A DNA stretch of 64,000 bases from Micropruina sp. (GCA_016711205.1 JADJTM010000002.1:496001-560000); one strand, 5' to 3'; positions 24,897-33,112 are shown, counted from the stretch's first letter. Program-made: numbers and translations. Notes: generated by a model from the letters alone, not told the origin.

Positions 24897-25751
24897 ATGA
24901 AGATGCTCATGCCACGTCGCGCTCTGGCCGCGCTCGCCCTGATTGTGGCGCTGGCCGGCTGCACCGCCACCGGCGCCAGTGAGGTCGCGGAGCGCTCCGA
25001 CGCCGAGGCGGCGTCGGGGCCCGAGGCCACGGCCGCGCCGCAGGACACCTCGGCCCCGCAGCAGGGTCCGTTCGACGAGCGCCAGGTGATGCGCACCGGC
25101 ACGCTGACCGTCCGCACCGGCGACGTGCAGCAGGCCGCCGCTCGGCTGCGCGATCTGGCCGCGGCCAACCAGGGCATCGTGGTCGACGAGCGGGTCTACC
25201 TCGGCGACGGCTCGTCCGGCACGACGCGCGTGGTGATCAGCGTGCCCAGCGATTCGCTGACCCGGGTGATGGACGAGGCCGCCAAGGTCGGTGAGCTGGT
25301 CGACCGCACCGTGACGGCGAAGGACGTCACCGACCAGGTGGTCGACGTGGAGGCGCGCATCCGCACCCTGCGCGCGTCCATCGAACGGATCAGGGCGTTG
25401 ATGCAGAAGACCGGCTCGATCACCGCCATCGCCGCCGTCGAGAGTGAGCTCACGCAGCGCCAGTCGGAGCTGGAGTCGCTGCTCGGTCGGCAGGCCGCGC
25501 TGAAGAATCAGGTCGAGAGCGCGCCGATCACGGTGACGTTGATCGGGCCGGACCAGGTCGCGCCGTCCACCAACCCCTTCGTCATCGGGCTGAGCCAGGG
25601 CTGGGAGGCGCTGCAGAAGTCCATCGGCATGCTGCTCACGATCATCGGGGCGGTGCTGCCCTTCGCCCTGGTCGGGGGCGCGATCGCGTGGCCGTTGCTG
25701 CGCCGGCACCGCACCCGGGCCGCGGCGCGCTCGGAGCAGCCGACGGAGTGA
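24897..25751 (+). CDS. DUF4349 lipoprotein
   Basis: 284 residues. Lipoprotein signal MKMLMPRRALAALALIVALAGC is followed by an Ala/Glu-rich linker. The DUF4349 domain runs from RTGTLTVRTGDVQQAAARLRDLA to the C-terminus and contains a helical coiled-coil pair (VVDVEARIRTLRASIERIRALMQKT, VESELTQRQSELESLLGRQAAL). A membrane segment at about 243-268 (GMLLTIIGAVLPFALVGGAIAWPLL) ends in a basic tail. Function unknown; probably an envelope protein anchored at both ends. Confidence 0.88.
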   Translation: MKMLMPRRALAALALIVALAGCTATGASEVAERSDAEAASGPEATAAPQDTSAPQQGPFDERQVMRTGTLTVRTGDVQQAAARLRDLAAANQGIVVDERVYLGDGSSGTTRVVISVPSDSLTRVMDEAAKVGELVDRTVTAKDVTDQVVDVEARIRTLRASIERIRALMQKTGSITAIAAVESELTQRQSELESLLGRQAALKNQVESAPITVTLIGPDQVAPSTNPFVIGLSQGWEALQKSIGMLLTIIGAVLPFALVGGAIAWPLLRRHRTRAAARSEQPTE

Positions 25752-25805
25752 ACACGGCGCTTTGCTGTCGGGTGCGCTGGGACTGGGGCGAGGCACGTCC
25801 GCTGT

Positions 25806-25877
25806 CACTCTGCTGCCCTTGGACCCACTGTGCTGCCCTTGTGAAGGCAGCAGAGTGCACCCGAAGGCAGCAGAGTG
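25806..25877. repeat. Doubled inverted repeat of AAGGCAGCAGAGTG
   Basis: CACTCTGCTGCCCTT (25806-25820) and CACTGTGCTGCCCTT (25826-25840) are inverted relative to two direct copies of AAGGCAGCAGAGTG (25844-25857 and 25864-25877). The 161-bp gap between the convergent DUF4349 and ATPase genes is otherwise featureless. The structure can form nested hairpins and could end transcription from both sides. Confidence 0.85.
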
Positions 25878-25912
25878 GGATGCCGACGGGACGGTGCCGT
25901 CGTCTCGACCCC

Positions 25913-27106
25913 CTACGCGGTGTCGACCATGTCGACCCGGCCGCGCAGGAAGCGTCCGAAATGGGGCACGGTGAAGGCGATCCGGCCCCGTTCGCTGGCG
26001 TACACCAGGCCCTTCTTGATCAGCGCATCCCGGGCCGGCGACAGCGACTGCGGCTTGCGGCCGAGCACCTCCGCCACCCGTGCGGACGGCACAGTGCCCG
26101 AGTCGTCCGGATCGGCGTCCGCCATCGCGCGCAGGTACTCCCGCTCGGCCGCCGTGGCCCGCTCGAGCCGTGAGCCGAAGAAGCCGACCGCAAGTTCGTG
26201 TTCGGCCTCGGGGGCGGCGACAGCGACGTCGTCCGCGGTGATCGGACTGCGCGGCGCGAGATCCCAGACCACCTTGCCGTAGGCCTGCACGAAGTAGGGG
26301 TAGCCGCCGGTGACCCGGTACATCTCGCCGAGCGCATCCGGCGAGAACGCCGCGCCCTCGTCGGCGGCGGGGGAGGCCAGCGCCAGGTCGGCGGCGGCAC
26401 GGTCGAGGCGGTCGATGCGGGCGTAGGAGAACAACCGCTCCGAGTACGACTTGGACGCGCTGAGCACCGCCGGCAGGTGCGGCAGGCCGGCCCCGACCAC
26501 GATCAGCGGCAGCCCCTGCTGACCCAACTCGTGACAGGCGGCGCACAGCGCCGAGACGTCGTCGGCGCCCAGATCCTGCATCTCGTCGATGAACACCGCG
26601 ACCCCTTTGCCCTTGTCGGCGGCCAGTCCGGCGACATCGCTGAGCAGTTCGACCAAGTCGATCTCGATGTCGCCCGAGTCGGCGCGTCCGGTAACCGTGG
26701 GGGCGGTGATGCCGGAGTTCCACCGGTCGTAGGCCTTGGCGTTGGCCGGCGCGGCGCGCTCGACGAAGGCCTTGAGGGTGGAGAGCACGGCGGTGGCGTC
26801 GGGGTGGGCGAGCTCGCGGATCGCCATGTGCAACGCCGCGCCCAACGGACGCCGAATGGTCTGGTCGGGCCGCGCCTCCAGCTTGCCGGTGCCCCAGCCG
26901 GCCCGGACGGCCTGCGACCGCATCGCGTTGAGCAGCACGGTCTTGCCGACGCCGCGCAGGCCGACGAGCACGATCGAGCGTTCCGGACGGCCCTTGGCCA
27001 CCCGCTCGATCACGAACCGGAACGCCGCCAGCTGTGCGTCCCGGCCGGCGAGTTCAGGCGGACGCTGGCCGGCCCCGGGAGCGTAGGGGTTTCTGATCGG
27101 GTCCAT
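25913..27106 (-). CDS. AAA/STAND-like ATPase with C-terminal winged helix
   Basis: 397 residues. Walker A is VGLRGVGKTVLL (about 48-59) and Walker B VAVFIDEMQDL (about 169-179), with a sensor region LPLIVVGAGLPHLP. After a helical lid, the C-terminus PSARVAEVLGRKPQSLSPARDALIKKGLVYASERGRIAFTVPHFGRFL looks like a winged helix. The layout resembles Orc1/Cdc6-like archaeal ATPases and bacterial AAA_16 proteins. Role unknown. ATG 27106 lies 6 nt after TACAGT, a leaderless arrangement. The gene is flanked by repeat elements on both sides. Confidence 0.82.
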   Translation of the reverse strand: MDPIRNPYAPGAGQRPPELAGRDAQLAAFRFVIERVAKGRPERSIVLVGLRGVGKTVLLNAMRSQAVRAGWGTGKLEARPDQTIRRPLGAALHMAIRELAHPDATAVLSTLKAFVERAAPANAKAYDRWNSGITAPTVTGRADSGDIEIDLVELLSDVAGLAADKGKGVAVFIDEMQDLGADDVSALCAACHELGQQGLPLIVVGAGLPHLPAVLSASKSYSERLFSYARIDRLDRAAADLALASPAADEGAAFSPDALGEMYRVTGGYPYFVQAYGKVVWDLAPRSPITADDVAVAAPEAEHELAVGFFGSRLERATAAEREYLRAMADADPDDSGTVPSARVAEVLGRKPQSLSPARDALIKKGLVYASERGRIAFTVPHFGRFLRGRVDMVDTA

Positions 27107-27112
27107 GATTGG

Positions 27113-27118
27113 ACTGTA
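27113..27118 (-). promoter_or_regulatory. TACAGT -10 element of the ATPase gene
   Basis: On the minus strand TACAGT is followed by a 6-nt spacer and the ATG at 27106. There is no ribosome site, so leaderless transcription is expected. Confidence 0.5.
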
Positions 27119-27173
27119 TGGCGCGATCTAGCCCTCATCGCAGACTGCGCAAGAGTGTCGCAGAATCTCCGTC

Positions 27174-27268
27174 GCGACGGGGAAAGGAACCGTCCCCATT
27201 ACCAGTCGACGGGTATTGGGGACGGTTCCTTTCCCCGTCGACGGGTATTGGGGACGGTTCCGTTATCC
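27174..27268. repeat. Three copies of the GGGGACGGTTCC repeat arm
   Basis: 27174-27200 is identical to the 27-bp arm at 18161-18187. An inverted copy follows at about 27215-27240, then GACGGGTATT and a third, degenerate copy at 27247-27268. In the third copy a changed base run creates the TAA stop of the LysR-type gene (27263-27265), so this element forms the last codons of that gene. Confidence 0.9.
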
Positions 27269-28201
27269 GTCGCGCCGGGGATGCTGGGCGAGGGTGTCGA
27301 CCGGGAACGTGTCGGAGTACTCACGGGCCATGTCGGCCAGCCCGTCCATCACCATGCGGACGGCCGGGGTGCGTTCGACGGCCCGGCGCACCATGGCGTG
27401 AATGGTGCGCACCGGGGTCGGGTTGACCACCTCGACGGTACGCACCCCCGCGGGCAGCTCGATCGTGCAGAGCCGGGGCATCACGGTGACCCCGATCCCG
27501 ACCGCGACGAAGGCGATCGCGGTGGTGTGGCCGGCGGTGCGCACCGAATAGGTGGGGGTGAACCCGGCCGCCGTACATGCCCGCGCCAGATTGATCACGC
27601 ACCACGACAGGTCGGAATCGTGGGCGATCCAGCGCTCGTCGGCCAGCTCGGCGAGTTCGATCACGCTGCGGTCGGCCAACCGATGATCCGCCGGCAGCAC
27701 CGCCACGTACGGCTCGGTGACCAGCGGACGCGACCGGAACCCGGGCGGGGCGGCGAAATCGGCCGGTGCCACGAGCACCTCGACGTCGGTGTGCTCGTCC
27801 TCGCCGGTAGGAATCTCGCGCACCCGCAGGTCGAGCCGCAGCCGCGGGTGCTGTTGCAGCAGCCGCTGCACGATCGCGGGAATCCACACCATGGCGGTCG
27901 AGGTGAAGTAGGACATGCTCAGCGTGCCGGCCCGGCCCTCCCGCAGATCGGCCACCTTGGCCTCGACCTCGGCGAGTTCGCCGAACAGGCTGTCGGCCGC
28001 CTGGACGAGCGCGAGGCCCGCATCGGTGGGCTCGATGCCGCGGCCCGCCTTGCCCAGCAGCACCAGGCCGGTCTCGCGCGCCAGCGCGGACACCTTCTGG
28101 CTGACCGCCGACGGGGTGAAGCCTAGATTCGCGGCCGCGGACTGGATCGACCCGGCCGCCACGACCGCCCGGTAGACCCGAAGGCGTTGCACGTCCACCA
28201 T
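27263..28201 (-). CDS. LysR-family transcriptional regulator
   Basis: About 312 residues. The N-terminal HTH (LRVYRAVVAAGSIQSAAANLGFTPSAVSQKVSALARETGLVLLGKAGRGIEPTDAG) is a standard LysR domain. The periplasmic-binding-like effector domain starts near residue 88 (GTLSMSYFTSTAMVWIPAIVQRLLQQHPRLRLDLRV). Target and effector unknown; the nearest upstream genes are a small membrane protein and the 2-oxoacid dehydrogenase operon. ATG 28201 is preferred over an upstream start, with TACTGT 7 nt before it. The stop codon comes from a repeat element. Confidence 0.9.
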   Translation of the reverse strand: MVDVQRLRVYRAVVAAGSIQSAAANLGFTPSAVSQKVSALARETGLVLLGKAGRGIEPTDAGLALVQAADSLFGELAEVEAKVADLREGRAGTLSMSYFTSTAMVWIPAIVQRLLQQHPRLRLDLRVREIPTGEDEHTDVEVLVAPADFAAPPGFRSRPLVTEPYVAVLPADHRLADRSVIELAELADERWIAHDSDLSWCVINLARACTAAGFTPTYSVRTAGHTTAIAFVAVGIGVTVMPRLCTIELPAGVRTVEVVNPTPVRTIHAMVRRAVERTPAVRMVMDGLADMAREYSDTFPVDTLAQHPRRDG

Positions 28202-28246
28202 GGCGCTCACAGTATCAAGCACCGCCTGTGGGTCGACGGCCACTCA

Positions 28247-28597
28247 TCAGCAGTGCTTCACCATGCTCGCCGTGCCGGACCAGCCACCCAGCGGGCTGAA
28301 GCCGGCGCCCAAGGTGCGCTGCAGCCGAGTCAGCGGGGTCAGCCGGGCGGACGCGGCGGGCGTCCGAATGGCTGGTGCCTCAGCCTCACAACGGGCCTGG
28401 ACGACCTCTTTCTCGGAGTATTCCAGTTGATCAGAAAGTGCCCGCAGTTCGGCCATTTGCCGCCGATACAGGCGTGCATATTCGGATTCGGCGGCGGCGC
28501 CGAACCGCACGCGAGGCAGGTCGCGGGCGCGGCGGTGAGTGCGCTCCATCAGCCACACCAGGGGTGCGAACAGAGCGAGTGTCAGCAGGATCTCCAT
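28247..28597 (-). CDS. Small hypothetical protein with N-terminal membrane segment
   Basis: 116 residues. A hydrophobic N-terminus (MEILLTLALFAPLVWLM) is followed by a basic stretch (ERTHRRARDLPRVRF) and a charged helical region (YARLYRRQMAELRALSDQLEYSEKEVVQARCEAE) likely to form a coiled coil. No family recognised. AAGGAG lies about 10 nt before the ATG. It has the same direction as the LysR-type gene, 45 bp away. Confidence 0.65.
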   Translation of the reverse strand: MEILLTLALFAPLVWLMERTHRRARDLPRVRFGAAAESEYARLYRRQMAELRALSDQLEYSEKEVVQARCEAEAPAIRTPAASARLTPLTRLQRTLGAGFSPLGGWSGTASMVKHC

Positions 28598-28682
28598 GTC
28601 GGGCGGCTCCTTCCAGCGGCTTCGTCGCGACTACTCTCTCGCTGTCCAAGCGTTAGCACAAGCTCGGTTTTCTTCATCATCA

Positions 28683-28697
28683 TTCAGTAGTACTGAA
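28683..28697. promoter_or_regulatory. 15-bp perfect palindrome, candidate operator
   Basis: TTCAGTA-G-TACTGAA lies 85 bp before the minus-strand small gene and 180 bp before the dehydrogenase promoter. The rest of the 359-bp gap 28598-28956 holds the promoter at 28879 and no convincing gene. Confidence 0.4.
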
Positions 28698-28878
28698 CTA
28701 TCTGGAGCGCGTGTGGCTCAGGCGTCCGGCACCCCGGACGTCGCCGGCGCGGCGCGGGGTCTCGACCCCACGCACGGGCGGGTGGAAGATGGGCGGACGG
28801 GCGTCGCAGCCCACGGAAAGGAGCCGTGCATCGCCCACCACCAGCGCGAATGATGCGGTGGGACGCCGTGGGTGAGCT

Positions 28879-28907
28879 TTGACCTACGGTTACGTAACCA
28901 GTAACTT
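28879..28907 (+). promoter_or_regulatory. Promoter of the 2-oxoacid dehydrogenase operon with palindromic operator in the spacer
   Basis: TTGACC (28879-28884), a 17-bp spacer and TAACTT (28902-28907) form a good sigma-70-type promoter. The spacer contains a perfect 12-bp palindrome GGTTACGTAACC (28888-28899). A repressor bound there would block RNA polymerase. The E1alpha GTG lies 50 nt downstream. Confidence 0.6.
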
Positions 28908-28956
28908 AGCTCGAACCGAGACCGTGCCCTGGATCATGGGCTCGAAAGGAACGACT

Positions 28957-30111
28957 GTGTCCGACCCCGTCGTAGATGACTTCGTTCAACTGCTGACTCC
29001 CGAGGGTGAACGTGTCCAGCACCCGGACTTCGCGTTCGGCGGCAGCGACGAGCAGGTCGCGGGCTACCTTCGCGACATGGTGCTGGCCCGCCGGTTCGAC
29101 AACGAGGCCACCGCGCTGCAGCGCAAGGGCGAGTTGGGGTTGTGGCCACCGGCGCTGGGGCAGGAGGCCGCACAGGTCGGCTCCGTCAACGCCACCCGGC
29201 TGCCCGATCACGTCTTTCCGTCCTATCGCGAACATGCGGTCGCCCTGCACCTGGGCGTCGACGCGGTCGAGATGCTGACCACCTTTCGCGGTACCGCGAT
29301 GGTTCCGTGGAAGAGCGCCGAGCGCGGCCTGCACATCTACAGCTTCGTCATCGGCACCCAGACCCTGCACGCGGTCGGGTACGCGATGGGCATGCAGCGT
29401 GATGGCCTGGTCGGCAACCCCGATCCGGACGCCAACGGTGCCGCGATCGTCTACTTCGGCGACGGTGCCACCAGTCAGGGCGACGTCAACGAGGCCTTCA
29501 TCTTCGCCGCCAGCTACACCGCGCCGGTGGTGTTCTTCTGCCAGAACAACCAGTACGCGATCTCGGAGCCGATCGCCCTGCAGTCGAAGATCCCGCTGTA
29601 CCGGCGGGCGTCCGGGTTCGGTTTTCCCGGCATTCGGGTGGACGGAAACGACGTGCTGGCCGTGCAGGCGGTCACCAGCTGGGCGCTGCAGCGGGCCCGC
29701 CAGGGCGAGGGACCCACGCTGATCGAGGCCTACACCTATCGGATGGGCGCGCACACCACGTCCGATGATCCGACCAAGTATCGCAGCCGAGACGAGACCG
29801 ACCGTTGGCGGGCCCGTGACCCGATCAGCCGGGCGCAGGCCTACCTGCTGGCGTCCGGGGCGATCGACCAGGCGTGGCTGGACTCGCTGGAGGCCGAGAG
29901 CGAGCAACTGGCGGTCCGGGTGCGCGAAGGATGCGTCGCCCTGCGCGAGCCCCAACTGGAGGAGTTCTTCGAGCACGTGGTCATCGATCCGCCCGAGATT
30001 CTGCTGGAACAGCGCGACGACTACCTGGAATACGAGGCCGGCTTCGACCATCCGAGCGTTCCGGACGCAGAGGCGGCGCACTCGCAGTCGCAGGCCCAGG
30101 GGGCGTTCTGA
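28957..30111 (+). CDS. pdhA: 2-oxoacid (pyruvate or branched-chain) dehydrogenase E1 alpha subunit
   Basis: 384 residues. Thiamine-diphosphate-dependent decarboxylase subunit. The TPP motif runs from GDGATSQGDVNEA (about residue 168) to NNQYAIS (about 198). The substrate region includes PSYREHAVALHLG, and the phosphorylation-loop-like YRMGAHTTSDDPTKYR is present. The sequence fits actinobacterial PdhA/BkdA. GTG 28957 is chosen because AAAGGA lies 6 nt upstream; an upstream in-frame TTG overlaps the promoter -35. The stop overlaps the E1 beta ATG by 1 bp. Pyruvate versus branched-chain specificity cannot be fixed. Confidence 0.9.
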   Translation: MSDPVVDDFVQLLTPEGERVQHPDFAFGGSDEQVAGYLRDMVLARRFDNEATALQRKGELGLWPPALGQEAAQVGSVNATRLPDHVFPSYREHAVALHLGVDAVEMLTTFRGTAMVPWKSAERGLHIYSFVIGTQTLHAVGYAMGMQRDGLVGNPDPDANGAAIVYFGDGATSQGDVNEAFIFAASYTAPVVFFCQNNQYAISEPIALQSKIPLYRRASGFGFPGIRVDGNDVLAVQAVTSWALQRARQGEGPTLIEAYTYRMGAHTTSDDPTKYRSRDETDRWRARDPISRAQAYLLASGAIDQAWLDSLEAESEQLAVRVREGCVALREPQLEEFFEHVVIDPPEILLEQRDDYLEYEAGFDHPSVPDAEAAHSQSQAQGAF

Positions 30112-31085
30112 TGCCCACGATGACCCTGGCGAAAGCGTTGAACGCCGGTCTGCGGCGCGCGCTGGAGGCCGATCCCAAGGTGCTGCTGGCCGGTGAGGAC
30201 ATCGGCAAGCTCGGCGGCGTCTTCCGCATCACCGAGCATCTGCAACGCGACTTCGGCCCCGATCGGGTGATCGACTCGCCGCTGGCCGAGTCGGGCATTC
30301 TGGGCACCGCGATCGGGCTGGGGCTGCGCGGGTACCGCCCGGTGGTCGAGATCCAGTTCGACGGCTTCGTCTACCCGGCGTTCGACCAGATCATCAGCCA
30401 GCTCTCGCGGCTGCACTTCCGCTCGCACGGGGCGCTCACGGTGCCGCTGGTGGTGCGCATTCCCTACGGCGGGGGCATCGGGGCGATCGAGCACCATTCC
30501 GAATCGCCGGAGGCGTACTTCGCGCACACCCCGGGGCTCAAGGTGGTCACCTGTTCGAACCCGCTGGACGCCTACTGGATGATTCAGCAGGCGATCGCGT
30601 CCGACAACCCGGTGATCTTCTTCGAGCCGAAACGGCGCTACCACGAGAAGGGCGAGGTCGACACCGAGGCCGAGCCGATGCCGCTGTATCAGTCGCGGGT
30701 GGTGAAACCCGGCGACGACCTCACCCTGATCACCTACGGCCCGATGGTGCGCACGTGCGTCGAGGCGGCGTTGGCGGCCGGCGACGAGGGTCGCGACATC
30801 GAGGTGGTCGACCTGCGTTCACTGGCGCCGCTCGACATGGCCACCGTGGTCGAGTCGGTGCAGAAGACCGGACGGGCGGTGGTCGTCCACGAGGCGGCGC
30901 TCACCCTAGGCATGGGCGCCGAAATCGCCGCCCGGTTGCAGCAGGAGTGCTTCTACGCGCTGCAGGCCCCGGTGCTGCGGGTGACCGGCTATGACATTCC
31001 GTACCCACCCAGCCGAGTCGAGACCGCGTACCTGCCCGACCTCGATCGAGTGCTCGACGCCGTCGACCGCTCCATGGCCTACTGA
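30111..31085 (+). CDS. pdhB: 2-oxoacid dehydrogenase E1 beta subunit
   Basis: 324 residues. The pyrimidine-binding half of the E1 heterotetramer: LLAGEDIGKLGGVFRITEHLQRDFGPDRVIDSPLAESGILGTAIGLGLRGYRPVVEIQF is canonical, as is the C-terminal transketolase domain VDLRSLAPLDMATVVESVQKTGRAVVVHEA. The ATG at 30111 overlaps the E1 alpha TGA; a second ATG at 30120 is possible. Co-transcribed with E1 alpha and E2. No E3 gene is in the operon, so lipoamide dehydrogenase must come from elsewhere. Confidence 0.95.
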   Translation: MPTMTLAKALNAGLRRALEADPKVLLAGEDIGKLGGVFRITEHLQRDFGPDRVIDSPLAESGILGTAIGLGLRGYRPVVEIQFDGFVYPAFDQIISQLSRLHFRSHGALTVPLVVRIPYGGGIGAIEHHSESPEAYFAHTPGLKVVTCSNPLDAYWMIQQAIASDNPVIFFEPKRRYHEKGEVDTEAEPMPLYQSRVVKPGDDLTLITYGPMVRTCVEAALAAGDEGRDIEVVDLRSLAPLDMATVVESVQKTGRAVVVHEAALTLGMGAEIAARLQQECFYALQAPVLRVTGYDIPYPPSRVETAYLPDLDRVLDAVDRSMAY

Positions 31086-31128
31086 CCACCACCCACCGAT
31101 GATGAGCTGCTGACAAGGGGAGATTGCG

Positions 31129-32622
31129 ATGAAGGAGTTCCGCCTACCCGACCCAGGCGAGGGACTGGTCGAGGCCGACATCGTCCGCTGGGTCGTCAGC
31201 GAGGGCGACGAGGTGAAAGTCAACGACATTCTCGTCGAGATCGAAACCGCGAAGTCGATCGTCGAACTGCCTTCGCCCTGGGCCGGACGCATCGCGCGGC
31301 TGATCGCCGACGAAGGGGCAACCGTCGAGGTGGGGGCGCCGATCGTGCTGATCGACGACGGGGTCGACGCACCGGCCGAGCCCACCACGCTGGTGGTCCA
31401 GACCCAGCCTGTGGTCGAAACCCAGCCGGTGTTCGAGCCCGAGCCGGTGGTCGAGCTTGTCGAGACCCAGCCCGTCGTCGCCGAGGCCTCGACGGGCTCA
31501 GCCAGCGAGAGCGAGGCGTTTCTGGTCGGCTACGGGGTGAAGAGCGCGCCGCTGGCCCGCCGGCCCCGCAAGAACGCGGCGGGCATCGGCAAGCCGATCG
31601 GCCCGGTGACCGACCAGGTGCAGGACTCCTATGCCGCCGACCAGCCGGTCTCGCGTCCGATCGATCAGTCCACCACCACCGGCCCGATCAGCGCCGAAGC
31701 CAGCGGCGAACCCCTGCCCCGGCCGGGGCAGGCACCCAGGTCGGCGTCGGCGTCCAAACGTGCACTGGCCAAGCCGCCGGTGCGCCGGCTGGCCCGCGAT
31801 CTCGGTCTCGACCTGGACGCCGTGGACGCCACCGGCGCCCACGGCACCATCACCGCCGACGACGTCATCGCGGCGGCGGTCGCCGCCCGCGGCGGCGAGA
31901 CCCGGCTGAGCCGACGCGCGTCCGAGCGGGTACCGCTGAAGGGTGTGCGGCGCGAGATGGCCCGCACCATGGCGGAGTCGTTCAAGGTGCCGACCGCGAC
32001 GGTGATGATGCAGACCGACGTGACGGCGTCCATGCAGCTGGTGGAGCGGCTGAAGAACCGCCGCGAGTTCGCCGGACTACGGGTGTCACCCCTGCTGATC
32101 TTCGCCAAGGCGGCCTGCCTGGCGATCGCCCGCAACCCCGACCTGAACTCGACCCTCGACATGGGCGCCAGCGAGATCGTCCGCAACGAGAACGTCAACC
32201 TCGGCATCGCCGCGGCCACCCCGCGGGGGCTGATGGTGCCCAACATCAAGGGCGCCAACCGGATGAACCTGCTGCAGTTGGCTGAGGCGCTGCACAACAT
32301 GGTGCAGGTGGCCAAGACCGGCAAGGTGCCGACCGAGGACCTCACCAAGGGCACGTTCACGATCACCAACGTGGGCGTGTTCGGGGTGGACGGTGGCACC
32401 CCGATCCTCAATCTGGGCGAGTCGGCGATCATGTGCCTGGGCACGATCGCGCGTCGTCCGTGGGTGGTCGGCAAGGGCGCGGACGAGCAGATCGTGATCC
32501 GGTCGGTCTGCACCCTGTCGCTGACCTTCGATCACCGGCTGGTGGACGGCGAGCTGGCCTCCCGGTTCCTCAGCGACGTGGCGGCGATCCTGGCCGATCC
32601 CGGCCTGGCGATGATGTTCTGA
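31129..32622 (+). CDS. Dihydrolipoamide acyltransferase (E2) of the 2-oxoacid dehydrogenase complex
   Basis: 497 residues. One lipoyl domain (1-78) with the lipoylated Lys42 in EIETAKSIVEL. A long Pro/Val/Glu/Thr linker runs from about 80 to 210. The E1/E3-binding domain (KPPVRRLARDLGLDLDAVDATGAHGTITADDVIAA) is at about 213-248. The catalytic domain ends in LTFDHRLVDGELASRFL, with His about 468 and Asp about 472. The linker contains an in-frame copy of the GGTCGAGCTTGTCGAGACC repeat, encoding VELVET. GGGGAG precedes the ATG. Forms the complex core with the two upstream E1 subunits. Confidence 0.95.
   Translation: MKEFRLPDPGEGLVEADIVRWVVSEGDEVKVNDILVEIETAKSIVELPSPWAGRIARLIADEGATVEVGAPIVLIDDGVDAPAEPTTLVVQTQPVVETQPVFEPEPVVELVETQPVVAEASTGSASESEAFLVGYGVKSAPLARRPRKNAAGIGKPIGPVTDQVQDSYAADQPVSRPIDQSTTTGPISAEASGEPLPRPGQAPRSASASKRALAKPPVRRLARDLGLDLDAVDATGAHGTITADDVIAAAVAARGGETRLSRRASERVPLKGVRREMARTMAESFKVPTATVMMQTDVTASMQLVERLKNRREFAGLRVSPLLIFAKAACLAIARNPDLNSTLDMGASEIVRNENVNLGIAAATPRGLMVPNIKGANRMNLLQLAEALHNMVQVAKTGKVPTEDLTKGTFTITNVGVFGVDGGTPILNLGESAIMCLGTIARRPWVVGKGADEQIVIRSVCTLSLTFDHRLVDGELASRFLSDVAAILADPGLAMMF
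31449..31467 (+). repeat. GGTCGAGCTTGTCGAGACC element inside the E2 linker
   Basis: An exact 19-bp copy of an otherwise intergenic repeat (9320, 54902) lies in frame within the E2 coding sequence. It is flanked by CCTCGACGGGCTCAGCC (about 31483), resembling the partner arm such elements often have. The encoded VVELVETQPVVAEASTGSAS extends the flexible linker. Confidence 0.85.
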
Positions 32623-32623
32623 C

Positions 32624-33112
32624 TCAGCCGAGTTGCTGCACCGCCGCCTCGCCCAGCAGCTCGACCGCCTTGTCGAGGGCGTCCACCGCCTCGCGGTCGT
32701 CGTAGTACGCCGACAGTTCGGCAGCGGCGAGCAGCGCGCCGAGCAGGACCTGTGCGTTGGCACGCGGGTCGGGCTGCGGGCCGCCCACCGGCCAGCCCTT
32801 CGGCCAGCGGCGCGGCCAGCCGGTGCCGCACCACTCCTCGATCTCGGACAGGAACGAGCCGCCGAAGCCGCCGTCGCGGGCGATCGCCGCTCCGGCCACC
32901 CGCTGCATGGCCTGCCAGCCGAGGTCGATCTCCTTCGGCGGCAGCGGCTGCGGGTTAAGTGCCACCTCGTCACCACCCCGGAAGGACGCGGCGATCCGGA
33001 CGGCGAGCGGTCCGCGCGGAATCACGTCCGCGGCCTTGGGGTTGAGCGCGATGATCAGAGCGAGCCGGTCGGCCGACATCAACGCGCGCAGGATCTGTCC
33101 AGTGGATACCAT
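32624..33112 (-). CDS. Hypothetical protein with LNPQPLPPKE motif
   Basis: 162 residues, not assigned to a characterised family. The motif EVALNPQPLPPKEIDL near residue 52 occurs in many otherwise unrelated uncharacterised proteins. The rest is helical, with a Trp/Gly/Pro-rich middle (GTGWPRRWPKGWPVGGPQP) and a C-terminal helix pair (VLLGALLAAAELSAYY, DALDKAVELLGEAAVQQL). ATG 33112 is supported by GAAGGGA upstream; the longer ORF is not. It is convergent with E2, with 1 bp between the stops, and divergent from the sulfurtransferase. Confidence 0.72.
   Translation of the reverse strand: MVSTGQILRALMSADRLALIIALNPKAADVIPRGPLAVRIAASFRGGDEVALNPQPLPPKEIDLGWQAMQRVAGAAIARDGGFGGSFLSEIEEWCGTGWPRRWPKGWPVGGPQPDPRANAQVLLGALLAAAELSAYYDDREAVDALDKAVELLGEAAVQQLG

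Noticed and set aside
24597..26723. A 708-codon minus-strand ORF
   Set aside because: It crosses three real genes and an intergenic hairpin, has no domain, and is explained by high GC.
26198..28126. A 642-codon plus-strand ORF
   Set aside because: It is antisense to the ATPase and LysR-type genes and passes through the repeat element between them.
28879..28956. N-terminal extension of E1 alpha from an in-frame TTG
   Set aside because: That TTG is part of the predicted -35 element. GTG 28957 has a ribosome site and fits the family start.
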